Source: CAMLJR01 sp964500675 (lineage in GTDB: Bacteria; Pseudomonadota; Gammaproteobacteria; Pseudomonadales; CAMLJR01). Taken from it: a stretch of 64,000 nt of DNA. Position numbers and translations under genes: made by a program. This document shows, piece by piece, positions 16,991 to 24,979 of the stretch (position 1 is the stretch's first letter; each line of letters opens with the position of its first letter). The stretch is from assembly GCA_964500675.1 (NCBI GenBank), contig CAZCNY010000001.1:372001-436000 (forward strand), read 5' to 3'. A model generated the notes under the pieces. The model had not been told where the DNA came from and searched no databases. It was given only the letters and a program-made list of their open reading frames with translations.

Positions 16991-17950
16991 TCAGAGAATG
17001 AATTTTGTCGGGGTGATTCGCATTCCTGGAATCTCCGACCGTCCGCGATAGATGAAAGAATTGTGCTCGGTAAGTGCCACACCATCTTTGAGGTTATCGC
17101 CACCATCGATCGGTACGGTGGCAATGTAAATCTCGCGCATATCCGTACCGCCAAAACGAATCTGTGTTACCGCAGCGGCCGGTGTTTCGATATCGCGAAG
17201 CTTGGTTCCATCTGGCTTAATGCGTGTGATGGCGCTTGAACGAAAACCCGTGATCCAAATATTGCCTTCAGCATCGATCGCCATACCGTCGACATCCTGC
17301 TTGTCGAGGAATAGTCGCTTGTTGGTTAAAGAGAGATCGGGTTCAACGTCAAACGCCCAGGTGCAGGAAAATGTGTCGTTGCAATAGAAGCGTTTGCGGT
17401 CGGCGCTAATCGTGAGGCCGTTAGCGAAGCCAATGTCCTCAACCAGCTTGATCAGCTTACGGTCGGCGGTCAGTCGATAAATTGTTGCGGGCCGGGGTGG
17501 TTTTGCCTGCACGATCATTTCAATATCGCAGGTTCCAAAATAGATACCGCCACTACCGTCCGGTATCATCTCGTTGACGCCGTTGATAATGTCGCCATCG
17601 ATTTCGTGCAACAGCCAACCCGACGTCCCCTGCGCCGGGTTGTTCCACATAATTCCACCCGCTCCGGAAGAAAGCACAGATCCGTCCTCATTGATCAGTA
17701 TGCCTCCGGTCCACATCCGCCCCGAGTTAAGCAGCTGAGCGCTGCGGTCGGGCATCAATCCGTGAACACCGCCGCCGATAACATCGCTGTACCAGACGAT
17801 ATTGCGGTCGCAATCCACTGCCAGGCCTTCCAGATAAATCCCCGAAGCGATTTTTTCGAATTCGCCCACGCTTTCGATCCTCCGCCATTCATAAGCATCG
17901 ATTTGACGATTGGAACTCAGCGAACGAGGACTCTGGCCGCTGTTCGTCAT
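16991..17950 (-). CDS. SMP-30/gluconolactonase-like beta-propeller lactonase
   Basis: A 319-residue protein of the SMP-30/gluconolactonase/LRE family, a six-bladed propeller that hydrolyses lactones with a divalent metal. Candidate metal ligands sit at LEGLAVD (Glu), GVNEMIPD (Asn), GFANGLTIS (Asn) and DVDGMAID (Asp). No signal peptide is seen, so it is probably cytoplasmic. It is the first gene of the large minus-strand catabolic operon and could open a lactone formed by ring oxidation. Its ATG at 17950 is embedded in both a palindrome and the shared upstream motif, with no good Shine-Dalgarno, so translation and regulation may be unusual here. Confidence 0.85.
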   Translation of the reverse strand: MTNSGQSPRSLSSNRQIDAYEWRRIESVGEFEKIASGIYLEGLAVDCDRNIVWYSDVIGGGVHGLMPDRSAQLLNSGRMWTGGILINEDGSVLSSGAGGIMWNNPAQGTSGWLLHEIDGDIINGVNEMIPDGSGGIYFGTCDIEMIVQAKPPRPATIYRLTADRKLIKLVEDIGFANGLTISADRKRFYCNDTFSCTWAFDVEPDLSLTNKRLFLDKQDVDGMAIDAEGNIWITGFRSSAITRIKPDGTKLRDIETPAAAVTQIRFGGTDMREIYIATVPIDGGDNLKDGVALTEHNSFIYRGRSEIPGMRITPTKFIL

Positions 17951-17959
17951 GTTGTTAGC
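17943..17959 (-). promoter_or_regulatory. Shared upstream motif, copy 3, overlapping a start codon
   Basis: On minus, GCTAACAACATGACGAA contains the ATG (17950-17948) of the SMP-30-like gene. It matches copies 1 and 2 except at two central bases. A TTGACG -35-like box lies further upstream (17988-17983), at wider spacing than in the other copies. Confidence 0.5.
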
Positions 17960-17971
17960 AAAATAACAACA
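17950..17971. promoter_or_regulatory. Inverted repeat at the start of the catabolic operon
   Basis: TGTTGTTA (17950-17957) and TAACAACA (17964-17971) form an 8-bp perfect inverted repeat with a 6-base spacer, ending on the operon's first start codon. It would serve as an operator or as a hairpin covering the ribosome site. No T-run follows, so a terminator is unlikely. Confidence 0.55.
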
Positions 17972-18052
17972 TCTCCGAATCGCGTCAACCTTTATGGATC
18001 GACGATCCCCTCCTACAGCAGCAGAAAAGTATCAGCCGCTCAAACAAGCCTG

Positions 18053-18087
18053 TTGACATTCGTGTCTTTCACTAAAAACATGACGAA
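18053..18087 (+). promoter_or_regulatory. Shared upstream motif, copy 4 (weaker), plus strand
   Basis: TTGACA (18053-18058), 14 bases, then TAAAAA within ACTAAAAACATGACGAA (18071-18087). The spacing equals that of copy 2. It diverges from the SMP-30 operon and now precedes only a frameshifted hypothetical gene, so its original target may be lost. The first part, GACATTCGTGTC, also resembles the site at 43162. Confidence 0.35.
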
Positions 18088-18149
18088 CATAATTATGTAG
18101 GCTTAGGTTGATCCATGCTATTTACGGCATCGTAACAGCGAGAAATGCA

Positions 18150-18543
18150 ATGGACGACGTGTTGGAAAGGCGGCTACGCGAAATTTACCCCGGTTTTTTT
18201 TGCTGAGCGCAAGCTTACGATTGCGGCCGGATATGGCTGGTATCCTCTTCTGATTAGCTTGTTTCGTGCACTCGGTGAGCTTGCTGCGTATTTTGGCGCT
18301 CAATTCACCGGTTCGCAGATTAAAGAAAAATTCGGTCAGCTGAGAGTGTATCTTTCAACGCGCAATAATCCGGACCCCGATACCAAAGAGATTGCCACTT
18401 TGTTGGTTGACACCGCCGAATTTCTTTCTGGACACCAGTGCGAAATCTGCGGCGAGGTCGGTTCTCTACACAAAGTGGGTTATTGGTATCGCGTCCGATG
18501 CGCCAGGCATGTGAATAACCAAGAGAATACCGGTAGAAGCTAA
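18150..18543 (+). pseudogene. Frameshifted small hypothetical protein with Cys/His pairs
   Basis: ATG 18150 opens MDDVLERRLREIYPGFF, then stops at 18204; the neighbouring frame continues AERKLTIAAGYGWYPLLI through QIKEKFGQLRVYLST to HQCEICGEVGSLHKVGYW and RVRCARH, stop 18541. Removing one T from the run of eight at 18193-18201 joins the two into one protein of about 130 residues. The combined sequence looks like a widespread uncharacterised family (GYGWYPL, KEKFGxLR, CxxCG with a later CxxH) that could bind zinc. A sequencing indel or true inactivation are both possible. The last residues (VNNQENTGRS) may derive from a deletion junction with the hsdR relic. Confidence 0.55.
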
Positions 18544-18546
18544 TAC

Positions 18547-18690
18547 ATCGCGCAGTACCACTTCGCGAAAACTACTGCGCAAACTCACGGTAGAGTCTTT
18601 GGGCACGCCCTCGCCTTGATCAATCACTTGCCAGCCCATGCTAGCCAGTTGATTCAACAGTGGCTTTTCGACGAAGGTGTATTCAGACAT
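18547..18690 (-). pseudogene. 5' stub of a type I restriction endonuclease R subunit
   Basis: From ATG 18690 about 48 codons read MSEYTFVEKPLLNQLASMGW and SLRSSFREVVLRDV, the usual beginning of HsdR proteins (about 1000 residues). The similarity stops at about 18547, next to the end of the hypothetical gene on the other strand. The start overlaps the original stop of the Fic-like gene, matching the common fic-hsdR order in type I systems. No hsdM, hsdS or other part of hsdR is present. Confidence 0.7.
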
Positions 18691-19602
18691 TTAATTTTTC
18701 TTTCCATGCGCGAAACTCAGCGGGTGTCAGTCGATAGCGCACCAATACGCCTTCGTGCAAACGGCGAATATCATCCAGAGCCATCGCGATAAAATTAGCG
18801 CGGTCATTTTCACAATAGTTTGCGCGCACGCTTCCACCATCGCCGTGTATTGCGTCTGCCCTGCGCGTACGACATCGCCAACTAGTTGATGCAATTGACT
18901 GCGGTATTTCAAGCGCAACGGCTCGGGTTCAGCCAAGGTCTTTTTCACTTGAATATAACGCTGCGCTGACCGCTCATAGGCCCACACAAATACATCGCGC
19001 AGCAGTTCGATGCGGCGCGATTCGTACACGCCGAGCAATGCTTCGACGTAGGCACGTTCCGGCACATCCACAAAGGTTAGCGGACACAGATTGTGTTTGA
19101 TGAAAGCGATGTTGGCACCGATGCGTGCCACACGTTTATTCACATACTCGAACGGCTGCAGATATGGCAAATGCACAAGAACGAAGAACGCCTGCTCAAA
19201 CGGATCGCGAATCAATTCTGCCTTGCGCAATAATTCGTTGAAACGATCGTCGAGCAATTGCGGAATCGCACTCGGCATGTACACGGTGCCGCTGATGTGA
19301 ACCCCGCGCAGGCGCAGACGCCCGCTCGCAGTGGGGTCGGGCATAAGGTTTTCCGACAACAGTCCGTGCAGATTTAAAAACGTGTAACGGTTGAACCCGA
19401 CCTCGCCTGCCGATTCCACCAGCATTTCGATCGCATGCTTATGATTGAGAATCATCTGAGTTTCGGACGCATCCTTGCCGGCGGCCTCCTCGCCATAGCG
19501 AATTAGCCGTTCCGTATCCAGCGGCGAGTAAGTGTTGCCCTCCAACCGGCTCGACGCCCACGAGAGATCGATCAGCAGACGATCGAGTATGAATCGCGCC
19601 AT
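18683..19602 (-). pseudogene. Fic-like protein gene with a 3' frameshift
   Basis: From ATG 19602 the frame runs 291 codons to a stop at 18727 and shows a Fic-like core: LLIDLSWASSRLEGNTYS at the N-terminus and HLPYLQPFEYVNKRVAR, the variant of the HPFxxGNGR loop found in Fic-like proteins beside restriction genes. After CAQTIVK a one-base slip at the A-run near 18800-18807 restores the expected tail (NDRANFIAMALDDIRRLHE to WKEKLNV) ending at 18683. The corrected protein would be about 305 residues and overlap hsdR. The canonical Fic catalytic glycines are missing, so AMP-transfer activity is doubtful. Confidence 0.7.
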
Positions 19603-19615
19603 ACCAAAACGAGAG

Positions 19616-19647
19616 TCGCGCCAAACAGATGGCGCGATTTGGCGCGA
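19616..19647. repeat. Inverted and tandem repeat before the Fic-like gene
   Basis: TCGCGCCAAA (19616-19625) and TTTGGCGCGA (19638-19647) form a perfect 10-bp inverted repeat with a 12-base spacer. The unit TGGCGCGATT also occurs twice in tandem (19630-19649) and, on the minus strand, covers the ATG of the Fic-like gene. It may be an operator or hairpin between that gene and the small upstream ORF. Confidence 0.5.
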
Positions 19648-19656
19648 TTTACCAGG

Positions 19657-19878
19657 TTAGGTTTTACCGGCCAAAACACCCGACAACCAAGAAGCCACCA
19701 ACTCGGATTGATCTTGCCCTGCGACTATCGGAGGAACCCTCAAAGAATCTGAGACCGCGCGGGCGACGACTGTTTCACGATCCTGTAATTCACGATTCCG
19801 CACTAGGCAACGATCGAATGTGTCGATCGTTTCGTCCGCTGTCAGCAGTTCTTGATATTCTCTAATTTGACTATTCAT
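19657..19878 (-). CDS. Small hypothetical protein upstream of the Fic-like gene
   Basis: A 73-residue frame (MNSQIREYQELLTADETIDT to SWLSGVLAGKT). It is hydrophilic and acidic, with no recognised domain, signal or membrane segment. It lies about 55 bases upstream of the Fic-like gene on the same strand and could be part of the restriction remnant. No strong ribosome site precedes ATG 19878, and a competing plus-strand frame covers the same bases, so its reality is uncertain. Confidence 0.35.
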   Translation of the reverse strand: MNSQIREYQELLTADETIDTFDRCLVRNRELQDRETVVARAVSDSLRVPPIVAGQDQSELVASWLSGVLAGKT

Positions 19879-20003
19879 GAATGGTGCTGCTGTCGTTTAG
19901 ACGGTCGTCGTGAGATCTGTGTAGCTCGCGAATTCAATCGTTGAGAGTCTCGATGTCGCCCGGTATTCTTTTACCCTAATTCACAAGCTGGCTAGGCAGC
20001 CGA

Positions 20004-20843
20004 TCAGTCCAGCTCGATACCCATGTCCGCCATTTCACGCTCGGCCCAAAACAGCCGCCCGGTGTACTCCATTGGATCTTTGCAAGCGGCAAAATAAACC
20101 AGCATCCGCGCTGGAACCGTCATCGGCACCGCCACGCTGTCGTCGAGCCCCAAATCCTTCACCCGAATGGCGACAAGCTCCGTGGAGACAAGACCCGGAT
20201 GCATGCCAATCACCGCGATATTCTTTCTGGCGAGTTCGGGGGCTGTGGAATTACCTAGGCGGTCCAGCGCGCGCTTGCTGGAATAATAGCCGGGCACGGC
20301 CAAGCTGAAGTCACCGACACTTTCAAGCTTTCGCGGCTCTTCTGGCAGACGAAACACCTCGCCACTGCCGGTACTGAGGTTGATGATGCGCCCACCGCCG
20401 CGGCTTTCCATGATCGGAACGACAAGCTGCATCAAAGTGAAAGGCGCATGGACGTTAACCGCGAATTGGTAGAGCCAGTCGTCGCGGGTCAGCTCGAGAA
20501 AGCGCTTGGACCAGATCGCTCCGGCTGTCGCTGCGGCATTGTTGATCAATATATCCACCCCGCCGAACCGATCGACCGCGGCAGAAACCAGGCGTTTGAG
20601 ATCGTCCTCGCTGGCTAGATCGGTCGCCACGGCCAGCGCCTCAGCGCCCATATCCTCGATCTGTTTTAGCGTCTCTCCGAGCGTACCCGGCACGGCGCTG
20701 TCTGGTTCGACAGTGCGAGCGGCTAACACAACTTTCGCGCCGCGCCGAGCAAAGTCCAGCGCCGCTTGCTTACCGACCCCCCGACTGGCGCCGGTGATAA
20801 TCACAACCTTGCCGGACAGACTCAACTCCTCATGCCTTTCCAT
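20004..20843 (-). CDS. Short-chain dehydrogenase/reductase (SDR-D)
   Basis: A 279-residue SDR. Motifs: ITGASRGVGKQAA, AARTVEPDSAVPGTLGETL (an insertion after strand 2 also seen in SDR-A at 3781), DILINNAAATAG, INLSTGSGE and PGYYSSKRA (catalytic Tyr-x3-Lys), then GMHPGLVSTEL. The long loop after strand 2 places it with DHRS1-like or large-substrate SDRs rather than FabG. GAGGG lies before ATG 20843. It is divergent from the IclR-type gene at 20996 across a strong inverted repeat, suggesting control by that regulator. Confidence 0.88.
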   Translation of the reverse strand: MERHEELSLSGKVVIITGASRGVGKQAALDFARRGAKVVLAARTVEPDSAVPGTLGETLKQIEDMGAEALAVATDLASEDDLKRLVSAAVDRFGGVDILINNAAATAGAIWSKRFLELTRDDWLYQFAVNVHAPFTLMQLVVPIMESRGGGRIINLSTGSGEVFRLPEEPRKLESVGDFSLAVPGYYSSKRALDRLGNSTAPELARKNIAVIGMHPGLVSTELVAIRVKDLGLDDSVAVPMTVPARMLVYFAACKDPMEYTGRLFWAEREMADMGIELD

Positions 20844-20890
20844 CGCTATACCCTCTTCTGCGTTGATTAGTTTCCGTTAATCTAAAATTC

Positions 20891-20912
20891 ATTGTTTCAT
20901 TATTGAAACAAT
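20891..20912. promoter_or_regulatory. Inverted repeat between SDR-D and IclR-type regulator 1
   Basis: ATTGTTTCA (20891-20899) and TGAAACAAT (20904-20912) form a perfect 9-bp inverted repeat separated by four bases in the divergent region. IclR-family proteins bind such dyads as dimers of dimers, so this is the best operator candidate for the adjacent regulator. Confidence 0.65.
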
Positions 20913-20995
20913 AATATTGTAATATGGAACTATTTAAGATAGCCTGTTAATACATGTCAATGACTTTGAGTGTTGAAAGGAGAAAAAAGGAGTTC

Positions 20996-21889
20996 ATGGC
21001 CGGCATTTCAAATCCAACCAGTCGGGTGCTCGATGTGCTTAATTTCCTGGCTGCGCATCCGACAGAGGCATTCACTTTGGCCGAGATCTCCCGTCATCTC
21101 GGAATTACCAAAAGTTCGGCCTACCGCATACTGGCGACGATGACGGAAGCTCAGTTTCTGTCGCGCCATCCCAGACACAAAACATTTACGCTGGGCATGG
21201 CTCCAGTCGCAATCGGTGAGGCGGCACAGGAAAAACATCGCGGCATCGAAATTGCCCGCAGGGAAATAGCGCGGCTCGCAGTGGAGCTGAACGTGCAGTG
21301 CACGGTTGCGACGATCGTTGAAGATGACTGGCTGCTGCTTGCCAAAGAAGGTACACCGCAGACTCACGGTGGCTTGCAGCGCGTTGGGGATCGGACACCG
21401 ATAATCCTTCCGATCGGAATCGACCTTATCGCTTGGAGTAACGAGCAAGACATCACGGCTTATCTTGCCAAGGCCTCAGCGCATCTCAGCGAACCGATGC
21501 GAACCTATTTGGAAGCAGCGATTTCTGTGATTCGCCGCCGCGGATATTCCACCGCTGCCGCCGGTCCGGCCTGGCGCAAGTTACGCCAGACCACAATTTT
21601 GCCGATCGGCCGCCCGCGCGACAGCGCTTATTGGTCATCCCTGTACGAATTAATCGGCGAACTCACCGCAACCGAGATCCAATTGATGGATATTCATGAT
21701 GCTGGTGCGGACGGTATTAGCTATATCTCCGCCCCCGTATTCTCGCCCACCGGGACGGTATCTTTCGGGCTCATCATCACCGGCATGCCGAGCAATCTCA
21801 GCGTCGAGAAAATTGAGGAGTACGCGGAAAGACTGCGCGCAGCGGCTGAGATTGTTACCAGCGAAACCCACGGTCGAGCCCCAATTTGA
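20996..21889 (+). CDS. IclR-family transcriptional regulator 1
   Basis: A 297-residue IclR-type regulator. The winged helix-turn-helix occupies about residues 8-65 (SRVLDVLNFLAAHPTEAFTL, EISRHLGITKSSAYRILATM), followed by the IclR effector domain (EIARREIARLAVELNVQ; PIGIDLIAW). ATG 20996 is preferred because it matches the start of its paralogue; GGAG lies three bases upstream. The paralogue at 23986-24882 is near-identical over long blocks (ISNPTSRVLDVLNFLAAHP, SEPMRTYLEAA). It likely controls the divergent SDR-D and the alpha/beta hydrolase 57 bases downstream. Confidence 0.9.
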   Translation: MAGISNPTSRVLDVLNFLAAHPTEAFTLAEISRHLGITKSSAYRILATMTEAQFLSRHPRHKTFTLGMAPVAIGEAAQEKHRGIEIARREIARLAVELNVQCTVATIVEDDWLLLAKEGTPQTHGGLQRVGDRTPIILPIGIDLIAWSNEQDITAYLAKASAHLSEPMRTYLEAAISVIRRRGYSTAAAGPAWRKLRQTTILPIGRPRDSAYWSSLYELIGELTATEIQLMDIHDAGADGISYISAPVFSPTGTVSFGLIITGMPSNLSVEKIEEYAERLRAAAEIVTSETHGRAPI

Positions 21890-21946
21890 ATAAGCACAAC
21901 CCGTTATCTGCAGAATAGACCGCAGCATGAATAGAGTGTTTGGAAG

Positions 21947-22819
21947 ATGACAGCAGCAACCCACGATATCGAACCCCTCTCAAAAAATTATGTTTCGCAA
22001 GGGCTGACACTTCATTACTTGGATTGGGGAAACCAAAGCGCACCGCCCTTGCTGCTCGTACACGGCATGTGGGATCACGCACGCAGTTGGGATTGGCTGG
22101 CGCGGGTATTGCGGAGCGATTGGCACGTGATCGCGCCCGATTTGCGCGGACACGGAGACAGTGAATGGTCGCCTGATGGCGCATACCACTCACCGTATTA
22201 TTTGCTCGATTTTGTCGACCTCATCGACACACTCGGCTACGAACAAATCAGCATCGTTGCGCACTCATTCGGCGGCAATCCAGTCGCTCGTTTTTCCGCG
22301 CTTTATCCGCAGCGCGTACGCAAACTGGTGCTGGTCGATGCGATGGGACCGACAGCACATAGAATTGCGAGCTGGAATGAAATCGGCGCCGTGAGGCGCA
22401 CGCGCGAGTGGCTGAATAAACGGCGCGATGCAACGAAAGCCGAGCGCCGCTTTGGCGGTATCGAGGAAGCCGCCGCGCGATTAATAAAAACGAACAAACT
22501 TCTCACCGAAGACCGCGCGCTTTATCTTGCCGAGCATGGCGTACGCCATCATCTCGATGGCTACAGCTGGAAACACGATCCGATAATCGGCAATTTTTTA
22601 CCCGAAGATTTTGCGATCGATCTCGCGGAGTTCTGGCGCGAAATAACCGCGCCCACACTGATTTGTTGGGGGCCGGAAAGCTGGACCACGAATCCCGCAA
22701 CGAATGGTCGCGCAGCGTATTTTCGCGATCACCGTACGCTCACGTTCGAAAAGGCGGGACATTGGCTGCACCACGATCAACCCGACGCGTTTCTCGCGGC
22801 ATTGCACGGGTTTTTGTGA
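21947..22819 (+). CDS. Alpha/beta-fold hydrolase
   Basis: A 290-residue alpha/beta hydrolase. The oxyanion strand is LLLVHGMWDHARSWDWLA, followed by DLRGHGDSEWS, the nucleophile elbow AHSFGG (Ser107) and the catalytic His in EKAGHWLHHDQP (H272). The nucleophile motif begins with Ala rather than Gly, as in many epoxide hydrolase or C-C hydrolase relatives. No signal peptide. It follows IclR regulator 1 on the same strand and may cleave an ester, lactone or ring-cleavage product. The start is uncertain because GGA lies only two bases before the ATG. Confidence 0.87.
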   Translation: MTAATHDIEPLSKNYVSQGLTLHYLDWGNQSAPPLLLVHGMWDHARSWDWLARVLRSDWHVIAPDLRGHGDSEWSPDGAYHSPYYLLDFVDLIDTLGYEQISIVAHSFGGNPVARFSALYPQRVRKLVLVDAMGPTAHRIASWNEIGAVRRTREWLNKRRDATKAERRFGGIEEAAARLIKTNKLLTEDRALYLAEHGVRHHLDGYSWKHDPIIGNFLPEDFAIDLAEFWREITAPTLICWGPESWTTNPATNGRAAYFRDHRTLTFEKAGHWLHHDQPDAFLAALHGFL

Positions 22820-22906
22820 GCGAAGAAATTAAAGTGCCGATAAAAATCTTTTGAAACCAACTGCAAACAGCCGATTGCTCCGTACGACGCCAGGTCGATC
22901 ATAACA

Positions 22907-23947
22907 TCAGAACATCGCGATTATGTGCGGCAGCTCTATCGTGGTACGAATGCCCGGTGCCGCCTCACAGACAACAGGTACCGCATTGACGACGCGATGC
23001 GCAGTTAAGCCTGGAGTAAAGGCTGGGTAGTCCTCCTTCGAAACGGGGTACGAGATGCGCACATCCAATGGCGTATCACCTCGCACTTCAACGAGCCACC
23101 CCGAATCCAGCAAATCCCAATCCTTGTCGATATCGGTACTGCAATACCAGTTGGCGCGAAAGCGCAGCAGCGGTTTGTCCTTGTGCATGCCCGCGACCGT
23201 AATGCGCAGAGCGGCAACACTACCGGCCGGGATGAGTCCGGCAGCGATCTGTTTGTCGCTCCTAGCAATACCAAATTCACCCTCGGCTGTGATGTCGTCG
23301 AGCGGCATGCGCACCGCATCAGCAAGCTGTATCAGAGAGCCGCTGAAATCATTCTTCACATGATTCAGCATATGCTCGTTGAATTCACCCTGCGATGCGC
23401 CGAACCCCATCAGATTGAAAATCATATCTGGAGAGTCGCGGCTCGTCATATCGGCGTATTCGTTAATGGTGAGGCAATCGAGCCGACGCTGCTGCGCAAT
23501 CAATGGAATTGGCAACGCCTCGGAGATAAAGCCTGGGCTGCTGCCGCTGGCGTGTATCGAGGTGCCACCCTCACGGCAAGCCGCCTCCACACGCGCGCGG
23601 TTTTCCGGCAGCATCGCGGCAGGATGCAAGAACTCCCCGCGCGGCGTCACCACGTTTTTGCCCGAAGCGAGCAGGCGACACACTTGATCGAAATCGGTGT
23701 AAGCCGGCATATAGATCACGCAGTCGGCGTCCATTGCGACGATGTCGTCAACCGAGGTGGTTGCTTTGACCCCGACTTTGCGATCGAGCCCACACAGTTC
23801 GCCGGCATCCACTCCATCCTTTTTTGACGAAGTAACATAGAGACCCACCAATTTCAGCGCTGGATGCTCGATGATCGTGCGCAGCGATCGCGAACCGACG
23901 TTTCCCGTTGCCCATTGAATTACGCGATAAATCTTGTCAGTGGCCAT
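22907..23947 (-). CDS. Dihydrodipicolinate reductase-like NAD(P)-dependent dehydrogenase
   Basis: A 346-residue protein with an N-terminal Rossmann domain (RVIQWATGNVGSRSL) and a DapB-like second half (GEFLHPAAMLPENRARVEAA, SGSSPGFISEALPI, EYADMTSRDSPDMIFNLMGF). It resembles the 2,4-diaminopentanoate dehydrogenase/DapB-like family common in catabolic loci, where the true substrates are mostly unknown. It is longer than DapB (about 270) and not beside lysine genes, so a housekeeping DapB is unlikely. ATG 23947 was preferred to a TTG two codons upstream. It lies 38 bases after IclR regulator 2 on the same strand. Confidence 0.75.
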   Translation of the reverse strand: MATDKIYRVIQWATGNVGSRSLRTIIEHPALKLVGLYVTSSKKDGVDAGELCGLDRKVGVKATTSVDDIVAMDADCVIYMPAYTDFDQVCRLLASGKNVVTPRGEFLHPAAMLPENRARVEAACREGGTSIHASGSSPGFISEALPIPLIAQQRRLDCLTINEYADMTSRDSPDMIFNLMGFGASQGEFNEHMLNHVKNDFSGSLIQLADAVRMPLDDITAEGEFGIARSDKQIAAGLIPAGSVAALRITVAGMHKDKPLLRFRANWYCSTDIDKDWDLLDSGWLVEVRGDTPLDVRISYPVSKEDYPAFTPGLTAHRVVNAVPVVCEAAPGIRTTIELPHIIAMF

Positions 23948-23985
23948 ATTCAATCCGCCTGTCTCTCGTTATCGATTTTGTCTGC

Positions 23986-24882
23986 TTAGTGTTTGGGTGC
24001 CTGACCGTAGGTTTCACTTGTTACAACCGCGGCGGCCGCGCACAGCCTTTCCGCGTACTCTTCAATTTTCTTGACACTTAAATTGATTGGCATACCGGTG
24101 ACCAGAAGATCAAAAGACACCGTACCCGCAGGCGAGAATACGGGAGCGGAGATGTAGCCAATGCCGCTGTCACCCGCATCGCGGATATCCAGCAATTGAA
24201 TCTCAGCGGCAGAGAGTTCGCCGATCAGCGCATAGAGAGACGACCAATAAGCGTCGTCGCGAGGGCGACCTGTCGGCAGAATCACCGTCTGACGCAATTT
24301 ACGCATCGCCGGACCTGCGCTAGCAATGGAGTATCTGCGGCGGCGAATCACAGGAATCGCTGCTTCCAAATAGGTTCGCATCGGTTCGCTGAGGTGCACT
24401 GAAGCCTCGGCCAGATATGCCTTGATGTCTTTTTCACTACTCCAGGCAACAAGGCTAATTCCGATGGGTGGAATGATCGGCATCCGCTCCCCCACGCGGT
24501 GCAGCCCGTCATGATTATGCGGTCTGCCCTCCTTGGCCAGAAGCAGTACATCCTCCTCGACCAGGGCGGTGATTGTGCATTGCACGTTCAGCTCCAATGC
24601 GAGCCGCGCAATTTCCCGACGGGCAATTTCGAGACCGCGGTGTTTCCCCAGAGCCGCTTCGCCAATCGCTACCGTAGCCATACCCAGCGTGAAAGTTTTG
24701 TGCTTGGGATGGCGAGACAGAAAGTGAGCGTCCGTCATCGTCGTCAAAATGCGGTGAGCCGAACCGTTACTAAGCCCGAGATGCCTGGCGATTTCGGCCA
24801 AGCTAAATGATTCCGTCGGGTGTGCGGCGAGAAAATTGAGCACATCCAACACCCGGCTGGTTGGATTTGAGATATCAGCCAT
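23986..24882 (-). CDS. IclR-family transcriptional regulator 2
   Basis: A 298-residue IclR-type protein, a close paralogue of regulator 1. The DNA-binding region reads EIARHLGLSNGSAHRILTTM, with substitutions at the recognition helix (LSNGSAH versus ITKSSAY), so the two probably recognise different operators. The effector domain is highly conserved between the pair (SEPMRTYLEAAIPVIRRR), suggesting similar ligands. ATG 24882 has GGGAG nine bases upstream. It is divergent from the second amidohydrolase gene, with a palindrome between them, and precedes the DapB-like gene on its own strand. Confidence 0.9.
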   Translation of the reverse strand: MADISNPTSRVLDVLNFLAAHPTESFSLAEIARHLGLSNGSAHRILTTMTDAHFLSRHPKHKTFTLGMATVAIGEAALGKHRGLEIARREIARLALELNVQCTITALVEEDVLLLAKEGRPHNHDGLHRVGERMPIIPPIGISLVAWSSEKDIKAYLAEASVHLSEPMRTYLEAAIPVIRRRRYSIASAGPAMRKLRQTVILPTGRPRDDAYWSSLYALIGELSAAEIQLLDIRDAGDSGIGYISAPVFSPAGTVSFDLLVTGMPINLSVKKIEEYAERLCAAAAVVTSETYGQAPKH

Positions 24883-24965
24883 GAGCCCAGACTCCCTCTC
24901 GATCACTTAAAACCATTGACATGCCCATAAATCATCCTGAATAATTCCATATAATAACACATATA

Positions 24966-24979
24966 TTCCAATATTGGAA
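24966..24979. promoter_or_regulatory. Palindrome between IclR regulator 2 and amidohydrolase copy B
   Basis: TTCCAATATTGGAA is a perfect 14-bp palindrome in a very AT-rich divergent region; a half-site ATTCCA lies some 20 bases to the left. It resembles the TGGAA/TTCCA dyads bound by E. coli IclR. Assignment to regulator 2 is inferred from position. Confidence 0.6.

Noticed and set aside
19629..19865. A 78-codon plus-strand frame upstream of the Fic-like gene
   Set aside because: It lies opposite the 73-codon minus frame, is Arg/Pro-rich without a ribosome site, and contains the repeat units at its start.
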